This document shows, piece after piece, positions 17,586 through 24,900 of a stretch of DNA of 64,000 nt. The notes beneath the pieces were generated by a model that saw only the letters and a program-made list of their open reading frames with translations, was not told the origin of the DNA and made no database searches. This DNA comes from Paenacidovorax caeni (lineage in GTDB: Bacteria; Pseudomonadota; Gammaproteobacteria; Burkholderiales; Burkholderiaceae_C), in contig NZ_CYIG01000012.1 in NCBI RefSeq assembly GCF_001298675.1, forward strand, positions 1-64,000, read 5' to 3'. How positions within the stretch are numbered: position 1 is the stretch's first letter; every line of letters starts with the position of its first letter. The position numbers were made by a program, and so were the translations under genes.

Positions 17586-19089
17586 ACTTCAAGCTGATGG
17601 TGGTGTTCACGCCGTGGCTGGCGGTGCTGTCGTCGAACCAGCGCGCCGTCACCGTCTTGGTCTGTGTGTAGAACAGCACCACCTGCTTGCCGTAGGGGCC
17701 CAGGTCGCCCAGCTTGGAGGCGCGCGAGCCGGTGAACGAGAACAGCGGCACGGGCACGGGCACGGGCACGTTGATGCCGACCTGGCCGACGTCGATCTCT
17801 TCCTGGAACTTGCGTGCCGCGGCGCCCGACTGCGTGAACACGGCAGTGCCGTTGCCGTTGGGGTTGGCGTTGATGAACTCGATGGCTTCGTCCAGCGTCT
17901 CGGCGCCCACCACGCACAGCACGGGGCCAAAGATTTCCTGGTCGTAGATGGTCATGCCGGGCTTGACGTCGCTGAAGATCGTCGGGCCCACGAAGTTGCC
18001 CTTTTCATAGCCGGGCACGGTGGGCTTGCGGCCGTCCAGTGCCAGCGTGGCGCCTTCGGCCACGCCGCGCTCGATCAGGCCCTCGATGCGCGACAGCGCA
18101 GCGCACGAGATCACCGGGCCCACGTCGGTGCCGGGCTCGGTGCCGCCGCTGACCTTCAGGCTCTTGGCCTTGGCCACCAGGTCGGGCAGCCACTGCTGCG
18201 CTTCACCCACCAGCATCACCACCGGCAGGGCCATGCAGCGCTGGCCGGCCGCGCCGAACGATGCACCGGCGATGGCGTTGAGCGTCTGCTCCTTGTTGGC
18301 GTCGGGCAGCACGACGGCGTGGTTCTTCGCGCCCATCATGCACTGCACGCGCTTGCCGTTGAGGCTGGCGCGGTTGTACACATGCGTGCCCACGCGGGTG
18401 GAGCCGACGAAGCTGATGGCCTTGATGTCCGGGTGGTCGCAGATGGCGTTCACGGCGTCTTCGCCGCCATGGATCACGTTCAGCACGCCCGGGGGCACGC
18501 CGGCTTCCAGTGCCAGCTCGCACAGGCGCATGGTGACGAGGGGGTCTTGCTCCGAGGGCTTGAGCACGAAGGTATTGCCCGTGGCGATGGCCATGGGGAA
18601 CATCCACAGCGGGATCATGGCCGGGAAGTTGAACGGCGTGATACCCGCGCACACGCCCAGCGGCTGTAGCACGGTGTAGGTGTCCACACCATTGGCCACG
18701 TTGTTGGCCAGTTCGCCCAGTTGCAGGTTGCCGATGGCGCTGGCGTGCTCCACCACTTCGAGGCCACGGAACACGTCGCCTTCGGCGTCGGGCAGGGTCT
18801 TGCCCTGCTCGGCGGTCAGGATGGCGGCCAGTTCCTTCATGTTTTCGCGGATGAGCTGCTGCAGCTTCAGGAAGATGCGTGCGCGCGCACCGATGGGCGT
18901 CTTCTTCCAGGTCTTGAAGGCTTCCTTGGCGTTGGCCACGGCGGCGTTGATCTCATCGGGCGTGGCGAAGGGCACGCGTGCCAGCACTTCTTGCGTGGCG
19001 GGGTTGACCACGTCGCGCCACTGGGTGGTCTTGGATTCGACGAACTGGCCGTTGATCAGCAGCTTGACGGTAGGAATGGTTGCGCCCAT
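17584..19089 (-). CDS. mmsA: Methylmalonate-semialdehyde dehydrogenase (CoA acylating)
   Basis: Converts methylmalonate semialdehyde to propionyl-CoA with NAD and CoA at the end of valine degradation, and can act on malonate semialdehyde. The 501-residue aldehyde dehydrogenase has [15 protein letters not shown] near 145, the NAD-binding SFVGSTRVG near 235, the catalytic Cys in [12 protein letters not shown] near 285, and the C-terminal [18 protein letters not shown] typical of MmsA. It is the first gene of the minus-strand valine group and is divergent from the LysR gene at 19209, with 119 bases between the starts. Regulation by that LysR protein is likely. Confidence 0.95.
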   Translation of the reverse strand: MGATIPTVKLLINGQFVESKTTQWRDVVNPATQEVLARVPFATPDEINAAVANAKEAFKTWKKTPIGARARIFLKLQQLIRENMKELAAILTAEQGKTLPDAEGDVFRGLEVVEHASAIGNLQLGELANNVANGVDTYTVLQPLGVCAGITPFNFPAMIPLWMFPMAIATGNTFVLKPSEQDPLVTMRLCELALEAGVPPGVLNVIHGGEDAVNAICDHPDIKAISFVGSTRVGTHVYNRASLNGKRVQCMMGAKNHAVVLPDANKEQTLNAIAGASFGAAGQRCMALPVVMLVGEAQQWLPDLVAKAKSLKVSGGTEPGTDVGPVISCAALSRIEGLIERGVAEGATLALDGRKPTVPGYEKGNFVGPTIFSDVKPGMTIYDQEIFGPVLCVVGAETLDEAIEFINANPNGNGTAVFTQSGAAARKFQEEIDVGQVGINVPVPVPVPLFSFTGSRASKLGDLGPYGKQVVLFYTQTKTVTARWFDDSTASHGVNTTISLK

Positions 19090-19182
19090 GGTGCGTGTCT
19101 CCTTGATGGGTGGTTAAAACAATCGGGGGCCATGGTATGTGTGCGAAATTCATCATGCAATAGCTAAACTTGCACCTTGGCT

Positions 19183-19195
19183 TTGCAAATTTGCA
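19183..19195. promoter_or_regulatory. LysR-type operator candidate
   Basis: TTGCAAATTTGCA fits the T-N11-A rule for LysR-type regulators, and the inner TGCAAATTTGCA is a perfect 12-bp palindrome. It lies 14 bases before the lysR start and about 95 bases from the divergent mmsA start, the usual position for a site that controls both genes. Confidence 0.6.
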
Positions 19196-19208
19196 CATTG
19201 AGGTATGC

Positions 19209-20108
19209 ATGGACTGGGACCACCTGCGCTACTTTCTCGAACTCGCCCGTGCCAGCACCCTGGCTGCCGCTGCGCGCCGCCTGGGCGTGGAGCACACCAC
19301 CGTGGCGCGGCGCATCCAGGCGCTGGAAAAACAGCTGGGCACCCCGCTGTTCGCGCGCGAGGCGGCGGGCCACCGCCTGACCGAGGCGGGCCGCCACCTG
19401 CTGCCCGCGGTCGAGGCCATGGAAGCCGCCGCGCTCGGCGTGGAGCGCACCACGCCCGTGGCGGGCGGCGGCCCCTCGGGCCTGGTGCGCGTGGGCGTGA
19501 CCGAGGGCTTTGGCACGCTGATCCTGGCGCAGCACCTGGCGCAGCTCACGCAGCGCTACCCGCAGCTGTCCATCGATCTGCTGGCGCTGCCGCGCCTGCT
19601 GCACCTGTCGCGGCGCGAGGCGGACATCGTCATCTCGCTGGAGCGGCCCAAGCGCGGCGCGGTCATCGTCACCAAGCTGGCCGATTACAGCCTGCACCTG
19701 TACGGCCAGCGCGAGTACCTGGCGCGCCGTCCCCTGGTCACGCGCCGCGAGGACCTGCGCCACCACGACTTCATCAGCTACGTGGACGACCTGCTGTTCA
19801 CCAAGGAGCTGCAGTTCCTTGACCAGCTCTACCCGCCCGAGCGCTTTGCCCTGCGCAGCACCAGCATCACCGCCCAGTACGAGGCCGTGCGCGCCGGCGC
19901 TGGCCTGGCGGTGCTGCCCGCCTTCCTGGCCGATCGCGACCCCATCTTGGCGCGCGTGTTGCCGCAGGAGGCCGCGTTCACACGCACCTTTTGGATGAGC
20001 ATGCCCGCCGAGGCCAAGCATTTGGCGCGCATCCAGGCCGTCTGGTCGTTCTTGAAAGACGTGGGCCAGCGCGAGGCCGCGCTGCTCGTGCCGCCTGCAG
20101 CGGGCTGA
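19209..20108 (+). CDS. LysR family transcriptional regulator of the mms cluster
   Basis: A 299-residue regulator with an N-terminal winged helix-turn-helix (about 1-62: MDWDHLRYFLELARASTLAA, then TTVARRIQALEKQLG) and a LysR substrate-binding domain from about 90. The ATG at 19209 gives the standard LysR N-terminus; other upstream in-frame starts would add residues with no match. It is divergent from mmsA and has a palindromic operator candidate just upstream, so it most likely controls mmsA and itself. The effector domain from about residue 93 to the end is duplicated at 21584-22207 at very high identity. Confidence 0.92.
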   Translation: MDWDHLRYFLELARASTLAAAARRLGVEHTTVARRIQALEKQLGTPLFAREAAGHRLTEAGRHLLPAVEAMEAAALGVERTTPVAGGGPSGLVRVGVTEGFGTLILAQHLAQLTQRYPQLSIDLLALPRLLHLSRREADIVISLERPKRGAVIVTKLADYSLHLYGQREYLARRPLVTRREDLRHHDFISYVDDLLFTKELQFLDQLYPPERFALRSTSITAQYEAVRAGAGLAVLPAFLADRDPILARVLPQEAAFTRTFWMSMPAEAKHLARIQAVWSFLKDVGQREAALLVPPAAG

Positions 20109-20142
20109 GGCGCGCGGCCGACTGGCCGCTGGCGACCATTTT

Positions 20143-20206
20143 GGAATGAAATTCGGCGCAAGTTCTTTCTGGTAAAGAGCCGATAGCTATTGATTGAATA
20201 GCATGA
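20143..20206 (-). repeat. Dispersed palindromic element, copy 8 (diverged)
   Basis: On the minus strand it reads TGCTATTCAATCAATAGCTA and then CTTTACCAGAAAG, ACTTGCGCCGAATTTCATT. It aligns with the copy at 241-299 in its first half but is more diverged than the others. It lies 35 bases after the lysR stop. Confidence 0.6.
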
Positions 20207-20272
20207 AGTGCCGCGCCAGTTCGCCGGCCACCTGCATTGGCAGGCTGCGCAGGTACCAGCGCGTGGGGCCCG

Positions 20273-21361
20273 TCAGCTGCGGCGGCGCAGCAACACCCCG
20301 GCACCCAGGGCCAGCAGGCCGGTCAGCAGCAGGCGGCTCCACTCGCCCAGCGTGGGCACGGCCGTGGTGGTGCTGGCTGCGGGCGTAGCCGTGAAGGTGA
20401 AGGTGATGGAGCCGTTGCCGCCACTGGTGCCCGTGCCATCGTTGCCACTACCGCCCGCAATGCCTGCGCTGCCACCGTTGGCAGCAAGCGCATAAAGGGT
20501 CGTGGAGCCTGCGGTACTGGGGCCGATGCTCCCCCCGCCGCCCCCACCGCCCCCGCCCCCGCCATTGGTGGCATAACCACCGCCACCGCCACCGCCACCG
20601 CCAAAACCGCCACCGCCCCCGCCACCGCCGCCACCGCCAAAGGCGGCGATGCTGCCGTTGCCGCCAGCACCTCCACCGACTCCTCCGCTGCCGCCGCTGC
20701 CCGGGCCGCCACCTTTGCCGCCGTAGCTGCTGGTGCCAGCGTAGCCGTCGTCGAGGCCACCGGTGTGGGGGCTGCTGTTGCCACCGCCGCCGTCGATGTT
20801 GTCACTGCCACCACCGCCGCCGCCACCACTGTTGTCGGCACCGGTGTAGGCGCCGCCGCTGCCACCAGGGCTTCCACCCGGGCCTCCGCCATTGCCGCCT
20901 GCATGCCCATTTTCATTTGCGCCGCCGCCACCGCCACCGCCACCACCACCGGCGATGATCTGCAGGGTAGTACCTGCCGCGACCTGGCTGCTGCCGCCAC
21001 CGCCGCCGCTACTGCCACCGCCGCTGTTGCCATTGGCAATGATGTCGTCGCCGTGGCCTCCGCCGCCACCGACAAAAAAATTCAACATGGTCATGGGGGT
21101 CACTGGGTAGTTGCTCACGGTGACCTTGGCACCCGCGCCACCAGCTCCGCCTGCACCGGTGTAAGCCATACCACCACCGCCCCCGCCGCCACCGCCGCCA
21201 CCAATGACCACGACCGTCATGCGCGTGACGCCCGCAGGCACCTCGCAAGCGTCGGCTGCGCCTGTGTAGGTGTAGGTGTGGCCACTATCACAAAGGGCAG
21301 CCTGGGCTGCGCCGGCGCCAAGGGCCAGGCTCAGCAGAGCGAGACGGGGAAGGTTGTGCAT
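20273..21361 (-). CDS. Glycine-rich surface protein with IPTL-CTERM sorting signal
   Basis: A 362-residue secreted protein. It has a signal peptide (about 1-22, LPRLALLSLALGAGAAQA), a short domain with CDSGHTYTYTGAADACEVPAG typical of glycine-rich beta-helical proteins, then about 250 residues dominated by runs of Gly with Ser, Asn and Ala. The C-terminus is an IPTL-CTERM tripartite signal: VPTLGEW, a hydrophobic segment and RRRS. Such signals mark proteins for surface sorting in betaproteobacteria. It lies between a complete lysR gene and a truncated copy of the same gene, so it probably arrived or was rearranged with that duplication. The function beyond surface display is unknown. Confidence 0.85.
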   Translation of the reverse strand: MHNLPRLALLSLALGAGAAQAALCDSGHTYTYTGAADACEVPAGVTRMTVVVIGGGGGGGGGGGMAYTGAGGAGGAGAKVTVSNYPVTPMTMLNFFVGGGGGHGDDIIANGNSGGGSSGGGGGSSQVAAGTTLQIIAGGGGGGGGGGANENGHAGGNGGGPGGSPGGSGGAYTGADNSGGGGGGGSDNIDGGGGNSSPHTGGLDDGYAGTSSYGGKGGGPGSGGSGGVGGGAGGNGSIAAFGGGGGGGGGGGFGGGGGGGGGYATNGGGGGGGGGGGSIGPSTAGSTTLYALAANGGSAGIAGGSGNDGTGTSGGNGSITFTFTATPAASTTTAVPTLGEWSRLLLTGLLALGAGVLLRRRS

Positions 21362-21583
21362 TTTCAGAAGTCTTAAGTTTTCAAGGAAGGAATGGGGGCA
21401 CCTGCGCTTTGCAGCACGTTGGGTTGGCGTGGGGCTTGAGGGGTGGCGGAGTGGCTGACCGAGCGGCGCGCGCCGCGGGTCGGCAAGGGGCGGCAGCCGT
21501 TCCACGGCTGTACTCGCGGTCGGCATGCCAAGCCCGCATGTTACATAAAGTCAATTTTGTAAACGCCATGCCGGAGGTGCGTC
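21362..21583. other. Junction between the glycine-rich gene and the truncated lysR copy
   Basis: This 222-base gap holds no gene that I can support. It includes an AT-rich stretch at about 21538-21562 that could carry a promoter for either side, and a clear ribosome site GGAGG at 21573-21577 in front of the truncated lysR. No inverted repeats or target duplications marking a transposon are visible. Confidence 0.5.
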
Positions 21584-22207
21584 ATGGGCTTGGTGCGCGT
21601 GGGCGCCACAGCAGGCTTTGGCACGCTCATCTTGGCGCCGTACCTGGCGCGGCTGACGCAGAAGCACCCGCACCTGTCCATCGACCTGCTGGCGCTGCCG
21701 CGCATGCTGCACCTGAGCCGGCGCGAGGCGGACATCGTCATCTCGCTGGAGCGGCCCAAGCGCGGCTCGGTCATCGTCACCAAGCTGGCCGACTACACGC
21801 TGCGCCTGTACGGCCAGCGCGAGTACCTGGCCCGCCGCCCCCTGGTGGCCACGCGCGAGGACCTGCGTCACCACGCCTTCATCAGCTATGTGGACGACCT
21901 GCTGTTCACCAAGGAGCTGCAGTTCATCGACCAGCTCTACCCGCCAGAGCGCTTTGCACTGCGCAGCACCAGCGTAAGCGCGCAGTACGAGGCCGTGCGT
22001 GCGGGCGCGGGCCTGGCGGTGCTGCCCGCCTTCCTGGCCGACCGCGACCCCATCCTGGCGCGCGTGCTGCCGCAGGAGGCGCGCTTCACCCGCACCTTTT
22101 GGATGAGCATGCCCGGCGAGGCCAAGCACCTGGCGCGCATGCAGGCCGTGTGGGGGTTTCTCAAGGAGGTGGGCCAGCAGGAGGCCGGGCGGCTGATGCC
22201 GGGGTGA
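21584..22207 (+). pseudogene. Truncated LysR paralogue: effector-binding domain only
   Basis: The 207-residue product matches residues 93-299 of the LysR regulator at 19209 nearly throughout (for example RREADIVISLERPKRG, EYLARRPLV, HFISYVDDLLFTKELQF-like stretches, ADRDPILARVLPQEA) with scattered changes, mostly conservative. The whole DNA-binding domain is missing. It is not an obvious wreck: the frame is open, there are no stops, and the ATG follows GGAGG by six bases. It may therefore be translated as an effector-domain-only protein that could bind inducer or form inactive mixed oligomers with the full regulator. Labelled pseudogene because it is truncated relative to its family; expression is unproven. 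Confidence 0.75.
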
Positions 22208-22301
22208 GGGTGCGGCCTCTATTACAGTGCACGGCTTTGCCGACGGCTGCTGAAGTGCAACGCCTCCCCTGGGCCGCTGCGCAGCGCCCTGGAAATCCGC
22301 A

Positions 22302-22934
22302 ATGAAAACTGAAACGCTGTTGATCTTTCTGCCCGCCTGCTTCGCTTTGAACATGGCGCCGGGGCCGAACAACCTGTTGTCGGTGTCGAACGCCACGCGC
22401 CATGGCTTTGGCGTAGCCTGCCTGGCCGGGGCAGGGCGTTTGCTGGCCTTCGCCGCAATGATCGCCATCGCTGCCACCGGGCTGGCGGTGGTGCTGCAGG
22501 CGTCCGAGGCGCTGTTCCTGGCCATCAAGGTCGCGGGCGCGTTCTACCTGTTCTACCTCGCGCTGCAGCTGTGGCGCACCGCGCCTGCCGAGGCCCAGGC
22601 ACCCGTGGCCTGCCGCCGCACGCGCTGGGGCCTGGTGCGGCAGGAGTTTTGGGTGGCGGCGGGCAACCCCAAGGCGATTCTGATCTTCACGGCTTTCCTA
22701 CCGCAGTTCATCGACGCCACGGCACCCGCCATGGCGCAGTTCGCCGAGCTGGGCGCGTGGTTCCTGCTGCTGGAGTGGGTGGCGATCGCGGCCTACGCCG
22801 CCATCGGCAGCCACCTGCGCCGCTGGTTTGCCGCACCCCGGCGGCGCCAGTGGTTCAACCGCGTGTGCGCCGCGCTGCTGGGCACTGCGGGCGTCGGCTT
22901 GCTGGCCGCGCGGCGCTCTGCCGGTGGGGGGTGA
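22302..22934 (+). CDS. LysE/RhtB family amino acid exporter
   Basis: A 210-residue inner-membrane protein of the LysE superfamily, which exports amino acids or homoserine lactone-like compounds. Visible are about six membrane segments, the N-terminal NMAPGPNNLLSVSNATRHG, which corresponds to the family's PGP motif, and NPKAILIFTAFLPQFI near 128-143, also conserved. It lies 94 bases after the truncated lysR copy and reads the same way. LysE exporters are often next to their LysR regulators, so the truncated copy may once have been its regulator, but the substrate cannot be read from sequence. Confidence 0.88.
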   Translation: MKTETLLIFLPACFALNMAPGPNNLLSVSNATRHGFGVACLAGAGRLLAFAAMIAIAATGLAVVLQASEALFLAIKVAGAFYLFYLALQLWRTAPAEAQAPVACRRTRWGLVRQEFWVAAGNPKAILIFTAFLPQFIDATAPAMAQFAELGAWFLLLEWVAIAAYAAIGSHLRRWFAAPRRRQWFNRVCAALLGTAGVGLLAARRSAGGG

Positions 22935-23007
22935 CCCCGCGTCGGTTCAAGCAAATTCCTCGACGCGTCTGTCTTGGTGTGGCATTGCGCCAGGCGGGCA
23001 CCGCCGC

Positions 23008-23152
23008 GTGCGGCTTTTTGCTGCCTTGCCTGAAAGGGGGCTTTCCACAAGTGGCATGTGCGGCGTTGCCAAAGCGGGCTGGGCCACCGGACAGGTTGCG
23101 CCTTGCACCAGCCGCCTTGGTCGGGCAAGGGACACTATGAAAAGGCCGTGAA
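23008..23152 (-). repeat. Partial, diverged copy of the 264-bp MITE-like element
   Basis: Its plus strand follows the minus strand of the element at 55250-55513 for about 140 bases. Shared words include GCGGCTTTTTGCTGCCTTGCC, AAGTGGCAT then TGCGGCGTTGC, GGGCCACC and TGCGCCTTGCA, ending in a damaged GAAAAGGCCGTGAAG in place of the terminal repeat. The other terminus is missing. Confidence 0.7.
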
Positions 23153-23159
23153 GACGTTC

Positions 23160-23213
23160 CTATTTTGATAGCTGCTTGCGCTTTTCTGGAAAGGGTTTGA
23201 GGCCGATTTGACT
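23160..23213 (+). repeat. Dispersed palindromic element, copy 9
   Basis: Reads CTATTTTGATAGCTGCTTGC, then GCTTTTCTGGAAAGGGTTTG and AGGCCGATTTGAC. It directly follows the decayed MITE copy. At 55250 a full MITE copy is likewise near a dispersed element. Confidence 0.93.
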
Positions 23214-23408
23214 TGTATTTTGTGCGCGCTGGGGATCGTTTGTCGGTACGCATTTCAGGGTTTTCCCTTGGTTTATGCTCGCCCTCTTGCCCGTTTCGTC
23301 GGTGTTTGCTGCGGCGCCGCTGCGCGGCCCCGGCTCTTTTGGTCTGGTTGAGACAAAGGTGCCAGGAACGGGCGCCTGTTCATCCCCCCATCCACGAGAG
23401 CCTTTGCC

Positions 23409-24806
23409 ATGACCCACAAGGTCCCCTCCGACGCAAGGCGCACGCACGGCCAAGACGACCTGCAGCGCAACCTCACCAACCGCCACATCCAGCTCATCGC
23501 CATCGGCGGCGCCATTGGCACGGGCCTGTTCATGGGCTCGGGCAAGACCATCAGCCTGGCCGGGCCGTCCATCGTGTTCGTCTACGCCATCATCGGCGTG
23601 ATGCTGTTCTTCGTGATGCGCGCCATGGGCGAGTTGCTGCTGTCGAACCTGCAGTACCGCTCGTTCATCGACTTCTCCGACGACCTGCTCGGCCCCTGGG
23701 CCGGGTTCTTCACGGGCTGGACCTACTGGTTCTGCTGGATCATCACGGGCATCGCCGACGTGATCGCCATCTCGGCCTACGCGCAGTTCTGGTTTCCTGG
23801 CGTGCCGCAATGGGCGCCGGCCATTGCCTGCGTGGGCCTGCTGCTGGCGCTGAACCTGCTCACGGTCAAGCTGTTCGGCGAAATTGAGTTTTGGTTCGCC
23901 ATGATCAAGATCGTGGCCATCGTCACCCTGGTGGGCACGGGCCTGTACATGGTGACCACGGGCTTTACGGCACCCACGGGGCGCCAGGCCAGCCTGGCCA
24001 ACCTGTGGAACGACGGCGGTATGTTCCCGCACGGGGCCATGGGCTTCTTCGCCGGGTTCCAGATCGCGGTGTTCGCTTTCGTTGGCATTGAGCTGGTGGG
24101 CACCACCGCCGCCGAGGCCAAGGACCCCGAGCGCACGCTGCCGCGTGCCATCAATTCCATTCCGGTGCGCATCATCGTGTTTTATGTGTGCGCGCTGCTG
24201 GCCATCATGGCTGTCACGCCCTGGCGCGACGTGGTGCCGCACAAGAGCCCGTTCGTCGAGCTGTTCGTGCTGGCCGGTCTGCCGGCGGCGGCGGGCATCA
24301 TCAACTTCGTGGTGCTGACCTCGGCGGCCTCTTCGGCCAACAGCGGGGTGTTTTCCACCAGCCGCATGCTCTACGGCCTGGCGCTGAAAGGGGATGCGCC
24401 GCAGGCGTTTCACCAGCTGTCGCGTGCCAGCGTGCCTTCGCGCGGGCTGATCTTTTCCTGCGCCTGCCTGCTCGGGGGGGCGTTCCTGATGTGGGTGATT
24501 CCCGATCTAGTGCAGGCGTTTACGCTGGTCACCACGGTGTCGGCCATTTTGTTCATGTTTGTGTGGTCGCTGATCTTGCTGTCGTACATCGCCTACCGCC
24601 GCCAGCGCCCGGCACTGCACGCAGCCTCGCGCTACAAGATGCCTGGCGGCATCGCCATGTGCTGGACCTGCCTTGCGTTCTTCGTCGGCATTCTGGTACT
24701 GCTGACGCTGGAAGCTGATACACGTCAGGCGCTGCTGGCTACACCGGCATGGTTCGTGCTTCTGGCGTTGGCCTACCGGGCGATGCGCCAGCGCCCGGCA
24801 AGGTGA
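23409..24806 (+). CDS. cycA: Amino acid permease, CycA-like
   Basis: A 465-residue transporter of the amino acid-polyamine-organocation superfamily with about 12 membrane segments. Near the N-terminus it has LTNRHIQLIAIGGAIGTGLF, the family signature, then SIVFVYAIIGVMLFFVMRAMGELL and IELVGTTAAEAKDPERTLPRAI in the middle. Overall it resembles the D-serine/D-alanine/glycine transporter CycA of E. coli, but related permeases for other neutral amino acids share these motifs, so the substrate is tentative. It stands alone; the neighbouring genes are an exporter upstream and a signalling protein downstream. Confidence 0.82.
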   Translation: MTHKVPSDARRTHGQDDLQRNLTNRHIQLIAIGGAIGTGLFMGSGKTISLAGPSIVFVYAIIGVMLFFVMRAMGELLLSNLQYRSFIDFSDDLLGPWAGFFTGWTYWFCWIITGIADVIAISAYAQFWFPGVPQWAPAIACVGLLLALNLLTVKLFGEIEFWFAMIKIVAIVTLVGTGLYMVTTGFTAPTGRQASLANLWNDGGMFPHGAMGFFAGFQIAVFAFVGIELVGTTAAEAKDPERTLPRAINSIPVRIIVFYVCALLAIMAVTPWRDVVPHKSPFVELFVLAGLPAAAGIINFVVLTSAASSANSGVFSTSRMLYGLALKGDAPQAFHQLSRASVPSRGLIFSCACLLGGAFLMWVIPDLVQAFTLVTTVSAILFMFVWSLILLSYIAYRRQRPALHAASRYKMPGGIAMCWTCLAFFVGILVLLTLEADTRQALLATPAWFVLLALAYRAMRQRPAR

Positions 24807-24900
24807 TGGCAGGGTAGCTACCCACGCGCGGCGGCGCGAAGCACGCTATCCTGGGCACAGGCGAAAGCAGGGCGAAGACCAACCGGGAGTGGTTCACGGC

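Larger units (their letters stand above)
22935..23408. other. Intergenic region with a decayed MITE copy and a dispersed element
   Basis: This 474-base gap contains, from left to right, a diverged partial copy of the MITE-like element at 55250 (about 23008-23152), one copy of the dispersed palindromic element (23160-23213), and about 190 bases leading to the permease gene with no recognisable site apart from a possible -10-like TATGCT near 23274. No gene is supported. Confidence 0.6.

Noticed and set aside
20520-20660. CRISPR-like or tandem repeats in the glycine-rich gene
   Set aside because: The repetition is short GGC/GGT codon runs of irregular length, not spaced repeats with spacers.
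20237-21376. 379-codon plus-strand frame rich in Ala and Thr opposite the glycine-rich gene
   Set aside because: It is the complement of Gly codons; the minus-strand product has a signal peptide and IPTL-CTERM signal.
24700-24740. Another copy of the dispersed element at the end of the permease gene
   Set aside because: Only a short stretch (CAGGCGCTGCTGGCTAC) resembles it, with gaps; it fits ordinary permease coding sequence as well.
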